This document shows, piece after piece, positions 31,601-44,146 of a stretch of 64,000 nucleotides of DNA. Within the stretch, counting starts at the first letter, position 1. Each line of letters starts with the position of its first letter. Position numbers and translations under genes: made by a program. This DNA comes from Patiria miniata. Taxonomy: Eukaryota > Echinodermata > Asteroidea > Valvatida > Asterinidae. The notes beneath the pieces were generated by a model. It did no database searches, had not been told where the DNA came from, and was given only the letters and a program-made list of their open reading frames with translations. Where the stretch lies: contig NW_024037051.1 in NCBI RefSeq assembly GCF_015706575.1, positions 14,481,016-14,545,015 on the forward strand, written 5' to 3'.

Positions 31601-34068
31601 ATTCATCCGCTTCAAAATGGTACCGAGTTTGTCCAGATCCATCCAGGTTAAGGTACCTTCAGGCTGCGATACATGGGAGCCATGCGGGTTGGCGCTGACA
31701 GGCCTCCCTATGGGACTTACTGCACAAAAGCGAAAGAAGGGGCATCCGCTGCTACTTCTGAAATTTTCTCCAAAAGTTTCGGGTCTATCGACCTGCCGAT
31801 TTGCATGCGGGTTGGCCCATTCATCCGCTTCAAAATGGTACCGAGTTTGTCCAGATCCATCCAGGTTAAGGTACCTTCAGGCTGCGATACATGGGAGCCA
31901 TGCGGGTTGGCGCTGACAGGCCTCCCTATGGGACTTACTGCACAAAAGCGAAAGAAGGGGCATCCGCTGCTACTTCTGGGATTTTCCAAAAAGTTTCGGG
32001 TCTATCGACCTGCCGATTTGCATGCGGGTTGGCCCATTCATCCGCTTCAAAATGGTACCGAGTTTGTCCAGATCCATCCAGGTTAAGGTACCTTCAGGCT
32101 GCGATACATGGGAGCCATGCGGGTTGGCGCTGACAGGCCTCCCTATGGGACTTACTGCACAAAAGCGAAAGAAGGGGCATCCGCTGCTACTTCTGGTATT
32201 TTCTCCAAAAGTTGTAGGTCTATCGACCTGCCGATTTGCATGCAGGTTAAGGTACCTTCAGGCTGCGATACATGGGAGCCATGCGGGTTGGCGCTGACAG
32301 GCCTCCCTATGGGACTTACTGCACAAAAGCGAAAGAAGGGGCATCCGCTGCTACTTCTGGGATTTTCTTCAAAAGTTTCGGGTCTATCGACCTGCCGATT
32401 TGCATGCGGGTTGGCCCATTCATCCGCTTCAAAATGGTACCGAGTTTGTCCAGATCCATCCAGGTTAAGGTACCTTCAGGCTGCGATACATGGGAGCCAT
32501 GCGGGTTGGCGCTGACAGGCCTCCCTATGGGACTTACTGCACAAAAGCGAAAGAAGGGGCATCCGCTGCTACTTCTGGGATTTTCTCCAAAAGTTTCGGG
32601 TCTATCGACCTGCCGATTTGCATGCGGGTTGGCCCATTCATCCGCTTCAAAATGGTACCGAGTTTGTCCAGATCCATCCAGGTTAAGGTACCTTCAGGCT
32701 GCGATACATGGGAGCCATGCGGGTTGGCGCTGACAGGCCTCCCTATGGGACTTACTGCACAAAAGCGAAAGAAGGGGCATCCGCTGCTACTTCTGGGATT
32801 TTCTCCAAAAGTTTCGGGTCTATCGACCTGCCGATTTGCATGCGGGTTGGCCCATTCATCCGCTTCAAAATGGTACCGAGTTTGTCCAGATCCATCCAGG
32901 TTAAGGTACCTTCAGGCTGCGATACATGGGAGCCATGCGGGTTGGCGCTGACAGGCCTCCCTATGGGACTTACTGCACAAAAGCGAAAGAAGGGGCATCC
33001 GCTGCTACTTCTGGGATTTTCTCCAAAAGTTTCGGGTCTATCGACCTGCCGATTTGCATGCAGGTTAAGGTACCTTCAGGCTGCGATACATGGGAGCCAT
33101 GCGGGTTGGCGCTGACAGGCCTCCCTATGGGACTTACTGCACAAAAGCGAAAGAAGGGGCATCCGCTACTACTTCTGGGATTTTCTCAAAAGTTTCGGGT
33201 CTATCGACCTGCCGATTTGCATGCGGGTTGGCCCATTCATCCGCTTCAAAATGGTACCGAGTTTGTCCAGATCCATCCAGGTTAAGGTACCTTCAGGCTG
33301 CGATACATGGGAGCCATGCGGGTTGGCGCTGACAGGCCTCCCTATGGGACTTACTGCACAAAAGCGAAAGAAGGGGCATCCGCTGCTACTTCTGGGATTT
33401 TTCCAAAAAGTTTCGGGTCTATCGAATGCCGATTTGCATGCAGGTTAAGGTACCTTCAGGCTGCGATACATGGGAGCCATGCGGGTTGGCGCTGACAGGC
33501 CTCCCTATGGGACTTACTGCACAAAAGCGAAAGAAGGGGCATCCGCTGCTACTTCTGGGATTTTCTCCAAAAGTTTCGGGTCTATCGACCTGCCGATTTG
33601 CATGCAGGTTAAGGTACCTTCAGGCTGCGATACATGGGAGCCATGCGGGTTGGCGCTGACAGGCCTCCCTATGGGACTTACTGCACAAAAGCGAAAGAAG
33701 GGGCATCCGCTGCTACTTCTGGATTTTCTTCAAAAGTTTCGGGTCTATCGACCTGCCGATTTGCATGCGGGTTGGCCCATTCATCCGCTTCAAAATGGTA
33801 CCGAGTTTGTCCAGATCCATCCAGGTTAAGGTACCTTCAGGCTGCGATACATGGGAGCCATGCGGGTTGGCGCTGACAGGCCTCCCTATGGGACTTACTG
33901 CACAAAAGCGAAAGAAGGGGCATCCGCTGCTACTTCTGGGATTTTCTCCAAAAGTTTCGGGTCTATCGACCTGCCGATTTGCATGCGGGTTGGCCCATTC
34001 ATCCGCTTCAAAATGGTACCGAGTTTGTCCAGATCCATCCAGGTTAAGGTACCTTCAGGCTGCGATAC

Positions 34069-35700
34069 ATGGGAGCCATGCGGGTTGGCGCTGACAGGCC
34101 TCCCTATGGGACTTACTGCACAAAAGCGAAAGAAGGGGCATCCGCTGCTACTTCTGGTATTTCTCCAAAAGTTGCAGGTCTATCGACCTGCCGATTTGCA
34201 TCAGGTTAAGGTACCTTCAGGCTGCGATACATGGGAGCCATGCGGGTTGGCGCTGACAGGCCTCCCTATGGGACTTACTGCACAAAAGCGAAAGAAGGGG
34301 CATCCGCTGCTACTTCTGGGATTTTCTCCAAAAGTTTCGGGTCTATCGACCTGCCGATTTGCATGCGGGTTGGCCCATTCATCCGCTTCAAAATGGTACC
34401 GAGTTTGTCCAGATCCATCCAGGTTAAGGTACCTTCAGGCTGCGATACATGGGAGCCATGCGGGTTGGCGCTGACAGGCCTCCCTATGGGACTTACTGCA
34501 CAAAAGCGAAAGAAGGGGCATCCGCTGCTACTTCTGGGATTTTCTCCAAAAGTTTCGGGTCTATCGACCTGCCGATTTGCATGCGGGTTGGCCCATTCAT
34601 CCGCTTCAAAATGGTACCGAGTTTGTCCAGATCCATCCAGGTAAAGGTACCTTCAGGCTGCGATACATGGGAGCCATGCGGGTTGGCGCTGACAGGCCTC
34701 CCTATGGGACTTACTGCACAAAAGCGAAAGAAGGGGCATCCGCTGCTACTTCTGGGATTTTCTCCAAAAGTTTCGGGTCTATCGACCTGCCGATTTGCAT
34801 GCGGGTTGGCCCATTCATCCGCTTCAAAATGGTACCGAGTTTGTCCAGATCCATCCAGGTTAAGGTACCTTCAGGCTGCGATACATGGGAGCCATGCGGG
34901 TTGGCGCTGACAGGCCTCCCTATGGGACTTACTGCACAAAAGCGAAAGAAGGGCATCCGCTGCTACTTCTGGGATTTTCTCCAAAAGTTTCGGGTCTATC
35001 GACCTGCCGATTTGCATGCGGGTTGGCCCATTCATCCGCTTCAAAATGGTACCGAGTTTGTCCAGATCCATCCAGGTTAAGGTACCTTCAGGCTGCGATA
35101 CATGGGAGCCATGCGGGTTGGCGCTGACAGGCCTCCCTATGGGACTTACTGCACAAAAGCGAAAGAAGGGGCATCCGCTGCTACTTCTGGGATTTTCTCC
35201 AAAAGTTTCGGGTCTATCGACCTGCCGATTTGCATGTAGGTTAAGGTACCTTCAGGCTGCGATACATGGGAGCCATGCGGGTTGGCGCTGACAGGCCTCC
35301 CTATGGGACTTACTGCACAAAAGCGAAAGAAGGGGCATCCGCTGCTACTTCTGGGATTTTCTCAAAAGTTTCGGGTCTATCGACCTGCCGATTTGCATGC
35401 GGGTTGGCCCATTCATCCGCTTCAAAATGGTACCGAGTTTGTCCAGATCCATCCAGGTTAAGGTACCTTCAGGCTGCGATACATGGGAGCCATGCGGGTT
35501 GGCGCTGACAGGCCTCCCTATGGGACTTACTGCACAAAAGCGAAAGAAGGGGCATCCGCTGCTACTTCTGGGATTTTCTCCAAAAGTTTCGGGTCTATCG
35601 ACCTGCCGATTTGCATGCGGGTTGGCCCATTCATCCGCTTCAAAATGGTACCGAGTTTGTCCAGATCCATCCAGGTTAAGGTACCTTCAGGCTGCGATAC
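34069..35700 (+). repeat. 8-monomer higher-order repeat, copy 1
   Basis: Monomer lengths run short, long x4, short, long x2 (1632 bp). The first short monomer carries the AAGTTGCAGG variant in place of AAGTTTCGGG. The next 1635 bp repeat the same pattern. Confidence 0.7.
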
Positions 35701-37335
35701 ATGGGAGCCATGCGGGTTGGCGCTGACAGGCCTCCCTATGGGACTTACTGCACAAAAGCGAAAGAAGGGGCATCCGCTGCTACTTCTGGATTTTCTCCAA
35801 AAGTTGCAGGTCTATCGACCTGCCGATTTGCATGCAGGTTAAGGTACCTTCAGGCTGCGATACATGGGAGCCATGCGGGTTGGCGCTGACAGGCCTCCCT
35901 ATGGGACTTACTGCACAAAAGCGAAAGAAGGGGCATCCGCTGCTACTTCTGGGATTTTCTCCAAAAGTTTCGGGTCTATCGACCTGCCGATTTGCATGCG
36001 GGTTGGCCCATTCATCCGCTTCAAAATGGTACCGAGTTTGTCCAGATCCATCCAGGTTAAGGTACCTTCAGGCTGCGATACATGGGAGCCATGCGGGTTG
36101 GCGCTGACAGGCCTCCCTATGGGACTTACTGCACAAAAGCGAAAGAAGGGGCATCCGCTGCTACTTCTGGGATTTTCTCCAAAAGTTTCGGGTCTATCGA
36201 CCTGCCGATTTGCATGCGGGTTGGCCCATTCATCCGCTTCAAAATGGTACCGAGTTTGTCCAGATCCATCCAGGTTAAGGTACCTTCAGGCTGCGATACA
36301 TGGGAGCCATGCGGGTTGGCGCTGACAGGCCTCCCTATGGGACTTACTGCACAAAAGCGAAAGAAGGGGCATCCGCTGCTACTTCTGGGATTTTCTCCAA
36401 AAGTTTCGGGTCTATCGACCTGCCGATTTGCATGCGGGTTGGCCCATTCATCCGCTTCAAAATGGTACCGAGTTTGTCCAGATCCATCCAGGTTAAGGTA
36501 CCTTCAGGCTGCGATACATGGGAGCCATGCGGGTTGGCGCTGACAGGCCTCCCTATGGGACTTACTGCACAAAAGCGAAAGAAGGGGCATCCGCTGCTAC
36601 TTCTGGGATTTTCTCCAAAAGTTTCGGGTCTATCGACCTGCCGATTTGCATGCGGGTTGGCCCATTCATCCGCTTCAAAATGGTACCGAGTTTGTCCAGA
36701 TCCATCCAGGTTAAAGGTACCTTCAGGCTGCGATACATGGGAGCCATGCGGGTTGGCGCTGACAGGCCTCCCTATGGGACTTACTGCACAAAAGCGAAAG
36801 AAGGGGCATCCGCTGCTACTTCTGGGATTTTCTCCAAAAGTTTCGGGTCTATCGACCTGCCGATTTGCATGCAGGTTAAGGTACCTTCAGGCTGCGATAC
36901 ATGGGAGCCATGCGGGTTGGCGCTGACAGGCCTCCCTATGGGACTTACTGCACAAAAGCGAAAGAAGGGGCATCCGCTACTACTTCTGGGATTTTCTCCA
37001 AAAGTTTCGGGTCTATCGACCTGCCGATTTGCATGCGGGTTGGCCCATTCATCCGCTTCAAAATGGTACCGAGTTTGTCCAGATCCATCCAGGTTAAGGT
37101 ACCTTCAGGCTGCGATACATGGGAGCCATGCGGGTTGGCGCTGACAGGCCTCCCTATGGGACTTACTGCACAAAAGCGAAAGAAGGGGCATCCGCTGCTA
37201 CTTCTGGGATTTTTCCAAAAGTTTCGGGTCTATCGACCTGCCGATTTGCATGCGGGTTGGCCCATTCATCCGCTTCAAAATGGTACCGAGTTTGTCCAGA
37301 TCCATCCAGGTTAAGGTACCTTCAGGCTGCGATAC
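35701..37335 (+). repeat. 8-monomer higher-order repeat, copy 2
   Basis: Same short, long x4, short, long x2 order, again opening with an AAGTTGCAGG short monomer. Individual bases are not all shared with copy 1, so the match is in unit structure. After 37336 the pattern breaks up into mixed short and long monomers. Confidence 0.7.
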
Positions 37336-40300
37336 ATGGGAGCCATGCGGGTTGGCGCTGACAGGCCTCCCTATGGGACTTACTGCACAAAAGCGAAAGA
37401 AGGGGCATCCGCTGCTACTTCTGGGATTTTCTCCAAAAGTTGCGGGTCTATCGACCTGCCGATTTGCATGCAGGTTAAGGTACCTTCAGGCTGCGATACA
37501 TGGGAGCCATGCGGGTTGGCGCTGACAGGCCTCCCTATGGGACTTACTGCACAAAAGCGAAAGAAGGGGCATCCGCTACTACTTCTGGATTTTCTCCAAA
37601 AGTTTCGGGTCTATCGACCTGCCGATTTGCATGCGGGTTGGCCCATTCATCCGCTTCAAAATGGTACCGAGTTTGTCCAGATCCATCCAGGTTAAGGTAC
37701 CTTCAGGCTGCGATACATGGGAGCCATGCGGGTTGGCGCTGACAGGCCTCCCTATGGGACTTACTGCACAAAAGCGAAAGAAGGGGCATCCGCTGCTACT
37801 TCTGGGATTTTTCCAAAAGTTTCGGGTCTATCGACCTGCCGATTTGCATGCGGGTTGGCCCATTCATCCGCTTCAAAATGGTACCGAGTTTGTCCAGATC
37901 CATCCAGGTTAAGGTACCTTCAGGCTGCGATACATGGGAGCCATGCGGGTTGGCGCTGACAGGCCTCCCTATGGGACTTACTGCACAAAAGCGAAAGAAG
38001 GGGCATCCGCTGCTACTTCTGGGATTTTCTCCAAAAGTTCGGGTCTATCGACCTGCCGATTTGCATGCAGGTTAAGGTACCTTCAGGCTGCGATACATGG
38101 GAGCCATGCGGGTTGGCGCTGACAGGCCTCCCTATGGGACTTACTGCACAAAAGCGAAAGAAGGGGCATCCGCTGCTACTTCTGGGATTTTCTCCAAAAG
38201 TTTCGGGTCTATCGACCTGCCGATTTGCATGCGGGTTGGCCCATTCATCCGCTTCAAAATGGTACCGAGTTTGTCCAGATCCATCCAGGTTAAGGTACCT
38301 TCAGGCTGCGATACATGGGAGCCATGCGGGTTGGCGCTGACAGGCCTCCCTATGGGACTTACTGCACAAAAGCGAAAGAAGGGGCATCCGCTGCTACTTC
38401 TGGGATTTTCTCCAAAAGTTTCGGGTCTATCGACCTGCCGATTTGCAGCAGGTTAAGGTACCTTCAGGCTGCGATACATGGGAGCCATGCGGGTTGGCGC
38501 TGACAGGCCTCCCTATGGGACTTACTGCACAAAAGCGAAAGAAGGGGCATCCGCTGCTACTTCTGGGATTTTCTCCAAAAGTTTCGGGTCTATCGACCTG
38601 CCGATTTGCATGCGGGTTGGCCCATTCATCCGCTTCAAAATGGTACCGAGTTTGTCCAGATCCATCCAGGTTAAGGTACCTTCAGGCTGCGATACATGGG
38701 AGCCATGCGGGTTGGCGCTGACAGGCCTCCCTATGGGACTTACTGCACAAAAGCGAAAGAAGGGGCATCCGCTGCTACTTCTGGGATTTTCTCCAAAAGT
38801 TTCGGGTCTATCGACCTGCCGATTTGCATGCAGGTAAGGTACCTTCAGGCTGCGATACATGGGAGCCATGCGGGTTGGCGCTGACAGGCCTCCCTATGGG
38901 ACTTACTGCACAAAAGCGAAAGAAGGGGCATCCGCTGCTACTTCTGGGATTTTCTCCAAAAGTTTCGGGTCTATCGACCTGCCGATTTGCATGCGGGTTG
39001 GCCCATTCATCCGCTTCAAAATGGTACCGAGTTTGTCCAGATCCATCCAGGTTAAGGTACCTTCAGGCTGCGATACATGGGAGCCATGCGGGTTGGCGCT
39101 GACAGGCCTCCCTATGGGACTTACTGCACAAAAGCGAAAGAAGGGGCATCCGCTGCTACTTCTGGGATTTTCCAAAAAGTTTCGGGTCTATCGACCTGCC
39201 GATTTGCATGCGGGTTGGCCCATTCATCCGCTTCAAAATGGTACCGAGTTTGTCCAGATCCATCCAGGTTAAGGTACCTTCAGGCTGCGATACATGGGAG
39301 CCATGCGGGTTGGCGCTGACAGGCCTCCCTATGGGACTTACTGCACAAAAGCGAAAGAAGGGGCATCCGCTGCTACTTCTGGGATTTTCTCCAAAAGTTG
39401 CAGGTCTATCGACCTGCCGATTTGCATGCAGGTTAAGGTACCTTCAGGCTGCGATACATGGGAGCCATGCGGGTTGGCGCTGACAGGCCTCCCTATGGGA
39501 CTTACTGCACAAAAGCGAAAGAAGGGGCATCCGCTGCTACTTCTGGGATTTTCTCCAAAAGTTTCGGGTCTATCGACCTGCCGATTTGCATGCGGGTTGG
39601 CCCATTCATCCGCTTCAAAATGGTACCGAGTTTGTCCAGATCCATCCAGGTTAAGGTACCTTCAGGCTGCGATACATGGGAGCCATGCGGGTTGGCGCTG
39701 ACAGGCCTCCCTATGGGACTTACTGCACAAAAGCGAAAGAAGGGGCATCCGCTGCTACTTCTGGGATTTTCCAAAAGTTTCGGGTCTATCGACCTGCCGA
39801 TTTGCATGCGGGTTGGCCCATTCATCCGCTTCAAAATGGTACCGAGTTTGTCCAGATCCATCCAGGTTAAGGTACCTTCAGGCTGCGATACATGGGAGCC
39901 ATGCGGGTTGGCGCTGACAGGCCTCCCTATGGGACTTACTGCACAAAAGCGAAAGAAGGGGCATCCGCTGCTACTTCTGGGATTTTCTCCAAAAGTTGCA
40001 GGTCTATCGACCTGCCGATTTGCATGCAGGTTTAGGTACCTTCAGGCTGCGATACATGGGAGCCATGCGGGTTGGCGCTGACAGGCCTCCCTATGGGACT
40101 TACTGCACAAAAGCGAAAGAAGGGGCATCCGCTGCTACTTCTGGGATTTTCTCCAAAAGTTTCGGGTCTATCGACCTGCCGATTTGCATGCGGGTTGGCC
40201 CATTCATCCGCTTCAAAATGGTACCGAGTTTGTCCAGATCCATCCAGGTTAAGGTACCTTCAGGCTGCGATACATGGGAGCCATGCGGGTTGGCGCTGAC

Positions 40301-40790
40301 AGGCCTCCCTATGGGACTTACTGCACAAAAGCGAAAGAAGGGGCATCCGCTGCTACTTCTGGGATTTTCTCCAAAAGTTTCGGGTCTATCGACTGCCGAT
40401 TTGCATGCAGGTTAAGGTACCTTCAGGCTGCGATACATGGGAGCCATGCGGGTTGGCGCTGACAGGCCTCCCTATGGGACTTACTGCACAAAAGCGAAAG
40501 AAGGGGCATCCGCTGCTACTTCTGGGATTTTCTCCAAAAGTTTCGGGTCTATCGACCTGCCGATTTGCATGCGGGTTGGCCCATTCATCCGCTTCAAAAT
40601 GGTACCGAGTTTGTCCAGATCCATCCAGGTTAAGGTACCTTCAGGCTGCGATACATGGGAGCCATGCGGGTTGGCGCTGACAGGCCTCCCTATGGGACTT
40701 ACTGCACAAAAGCGAAAGAAGGGGCATCCGCTGCTACTTCTGGGATTTTCTCCAAAAGTTTCGGGTCTATCGACCTGCCGATTTGCATGC

Positions 40791-41290
40791 NNNNNNNNNN
40801 NNNNNNNNNNNNNNNNNNNNNNNNNNNNNNNNNNNNNNNNNNNNNNNNNNNNNNNNNNNNNNNNNNNNNNNNNNNNNNNNNNNNNNNNNNNNNNNNNNNN
40901 NNNNNNNNNNNNNNNNNNNNNNNNNNNNNNNNNNNNNNNNNNNNNNNNNNNNNNNNNNNNNNNNNNNNNNNNNNNNNNNNNNNNNNNNNNNNNNNNNNNN
41001 NNNNNNNNNNNNNNNNNNNNNNNNNNNNNNNNNNNNNNNNNNNNNNNNNNNNNNNNNNNNNNNNNNNNNNNNNNNNNNNNNNNNNNNNNNNNNNNNNNNN
41101 NNNNNNNNNNNNNNNNNNNNNNNNNNNNNNNNNNNNNNNNNNNNNNNNNNNNNNNNNNNNNNNNNNNNNNNNNNNNNNNNNNNNNNNNNNNNNNNNNNNN
41201 NNNNNNNNNNNNNNNNNNNNNNNNNNNNNNNNNNNNNNNNNNNNNNNNNNNNNNNNNNNNNNNNNNNNNNNNNNNNNNNNNNNNNNNNNN
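40791..41290. other. Assembly gap, 500 N
   Basis: Left flank ends at monomer base 157 and right flank begins at about base 121 of a later monomer. The missing length should therefore be about 181 bp plus a multiple of 218. 500 does not fit, so the size is nominal. Confidence 0.99.
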
Positions 41291-43794
41291 AAAAAGTTTT
41301 CGGGTCTATCGACCTGCCGATTTGCATGCGGGTTGGCCCATTCATTCCGCTTCAAAATGGTACCGAGTTTGTCCAGATCCATCCAGGTTAGGTACCTTCA
41401 GGCTGCGATACATGGGAGCCATGCGGGTTGGCGCTGACAGGCCTCCCTATGGGACTTACTGCACAAAAGCGAAAGAAGGGGCATCCGCTGCTACTTCTGG
41501 GATTTTCTCCAAAGTTTCGGGGTCTATCGACCTGCCGATTTGCATGCGGGTTGGCCCATTCATCCGCTTCAAAATGGTACCGAGTTTGTCCAGATCCATC
41601 CAGGTTAAGGTACCTTCAGGCTGCGATACATGGGAGCCATGCGGTTGGCGCTGACAGGCCTCCCTATGGGACTTACTGCACAAAAGCGAAAGAAGGGGCA
41701 TCCGCTGCTACTTCTGGGATTTTCTCCAAAGTTTCGGGTCTATCGACCTGCCGATTTGCATGCGGTTGGCCCATTCATCGCGCTTCAAAATGGTACCGAG
41801 TTTGTCCAGATCCATCCAGGTTAAGGTACCTTCAGGCTGCGATACATGGGAGCCATGCGGTTGGCGCTGACAGGCCTCCCTATGGGACTTACTGCACAAA
41901 AGCGAAAGAAGGGGCATCCGCTGCTACTTCTGGGATTTTCTCCAAAAGTTTCGGGTCTATCGACCTGCCGATTTGCATGCGGGTTGGCCCATTCATCCGC
42001 TTCAAAATGGTACCGAGTTTGTCCAGATCCATCCAGGTTAAGTACCTTCAGGCTGCGATACATGGGAGCCATGCGGGTTGGCGCTGACAGGCCTCCTATG
42101 GGACTTACTGCACAAAAGCGAAAGAAGGGGCATCCGCTGCTACTTCTGGGATTTTCTCCACAAGTTTCGGGTCTATCGACCTGCCGATTTGCATGCGGGT
42201 TGGGCCCATTCATCCGCTTCAAAATGGTACCGAGTTTGTCCAGATCCATCCAGGTTAAGGTACCTTCAGGCTGCGATACATGGGAGCCATGCGGGTTGCG
42301 CTGACAGGCCTCCCTATGGGACTTTACTGCACAAAGCGAAAGAAGGGGCATCCGCTGCTACTTCTGGATTTTCTCCAAAAGTTTCGGGTCTATCGACCTG
42401 CCGATTTGCATGCGGGTTGGCCCATTCATCCGCTTCAAAATGGTACCGAGTTTGTCCAGATCCATCCAGGTTAAGGTACCTTCAGGCTGCGATACATGGG
42501 AGCCATGCGGGTTGGCGCTGACAGGCCTCCCTATGGGACTTACTGCACAAAAGCGAAAGAAGGGGCATCCGCTGCTACTTCTGGGATTTTCTCCAAAGTT
42601 TCGGGTCTATCGACCTGCCGATTTGCATGCGGGTTGGCCCATTCATCCGCTTCAAATGGATGTACCGAGTTTGTCCAGATCCATCCAGGTTAAGGTACCT
42701 TCAGGCTGCGATACATGGGAGCCATGCGGGTTGGCGCTGACAGGCCTCCCTATGGGACTTACTGCACAAAAGCGAAAGAAGGGGCATCCGCTGCTACTTC
42801 TGGATTTTCTCCAAAATTTCGGGTCTATCCCTGCCGATTGCATGCGGGTTGGCCCATTCATCCGCTTCAAAATGGTACCGAGTTTGTCCAGATCCATCCA
42901 GGTTAAGGTACCTTCAGGCTGCGATACATGGGAGCCATGCGGGTTGGCGCTGACAGGCCTCCCTATGGGACTTACTGCACAAAAGCGAAAGAAGGGGCAT
43001 CCGCTGCTACTTCTGAATTTTTCTCCAAAAGTTTCGGTCTATCGACCTGCCGATTTGCATGCGGTTGGCCCATTCATCCGCTTCAAAATGTACCGAGTTT
43101 GTCCAGATCCATCCAGGTTAAGGTACCTTCAGGCTGCGATACATGGGAGCCATGCGGGTTGGCGCTGACAGGCCTCCCTATGGGACTACTGCACAAAAAG
43201 CGAAGAAGGGGCATCCGCTGCTACTTCTGGGATTTTCTCCAAAAGTTTCGGGTCTATCGACCTGCCGATTTGCATGCGGGTTGGCCCATTCATCCGCTTC
43301 AAAATGGTACCGAGTTTGTCCAGATCCATCCAGGTTAAGGTACCTTCAGGCTGCGATACATGGGAGCCATGCGGGTTGGCGCTGACAGGCCTCCCTATGG
43401 GACTTACTGCACAAAAGCGAAAGAGGGGGCATCCGCTGCTACTTCTGGGATTTTCTCCCAAATTTTTCGGGTCAATCGACCTGCCGATTTGCATGCGGGT
43501 TGGCCCATTCATCCGCTTCAAAATGGTACCGAGTTTGTCCAGATCCATCCAGGTTAAGGTACCTTCAGGCTGCGATACATGGGAGCCATGCGGGTTGGCG
43601 CTGACAGGCTCCCTATGGGACTTACTGCACAAAAGCGAAAGAAGGGCATCCGCTGCTACTTCTGGAATTTTCTCCAAAATTGTCGGGTCTATCGACCTGC
43701 CGATCTGCATGCCGGTTGGCCCATTCATCCGCTTCAAAATGGTACCGAGTTTGTCCAGATCCATCCAGGTTAAGGTACCTTCAGGCTGCGATAC

Positions 43795-44146
43795 ATGGGA
43801 GCCATGCGGGTTGGCGCTGACAGGCCTCCCTATGGGACTTACTGCACAAAAGCGAAAGAAGGGGCATCCGCTGCTACTTCTGGAATTTTCTCCAAAAGTT
43901 TCGGGTCTATCGACCTGCCGATTTGCATGCGGGTTGGCCTTCATCCGCTTCAAAATGGTACCGAGTTACTGCACCAAAAGCGAACGAAGGGGCATCCGCT
44001 GCTACTTCTCTGGAATTTTCTTTTCTCCAAAGTTTCGGGTCTATCGACCTGCCGATTTGCATGCGGGTTGGCCCATTCATCCGCTTCAAAATGGTACCGA
44101 GTTTGTCCAGATCCATCCAGGTTAAGGTACCTTCAGGCTGCGATAC
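43795..44146 (+). repeat. Composite satellite unit (218 + shortened monomer)
   Basis: ACCGAGTT runs straight into ACTGCACC, an 89-bp loss between GAGTT (192-196) and GACTT (63-67 of the next monomer). Extra local insertions (TCTCTGGAATTTTCTTTTC) make it 352 bp. The preceding monomer carries AATTGTCGGG and GATCTGCATGCCGG, as does the one before 61303. Confidence 0.85.

Larger units (their letters stand above)
22614..40790 (+). repeat. 218-bp satellite array, homogenised domain with 164-bp short monomers
   Basis: Near-identical forward monomers, mostly 217-218 bp. I count 21 short monomers of 162-164 bp that lack bases 158-211 and join GCATGC to AGGTTAAGG. Counting units from their ATGGGAGCC, short ones begin near 23286, 26722, 28844, 30094, 30258, 30857, 32108, 32926, 33307, 33470, 34069, 35102, 35701, 36737, 37336, 37934, 38315, 38696, 39294, 39892 and 40274. 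Short monomers become denser to the right. Most remaining differences between monomers fall in a roughly 25-bp window around GGGATTTTCTCCAAAAG (bases 107-131). One 227-bp monomer at 24755 carries a small local duplication in that window. The array stops at monomer base 157, at the gap. Confidence 0.97.

Noticed and set aside
22614..40790. CENP-B box in the monomer (around TTTCGGGTCTATCGACC)
   Set aside because: The start TTCG fits NTTCGNNNNANNCGGGN, but the required A and the CGGG are wrong on either strand.
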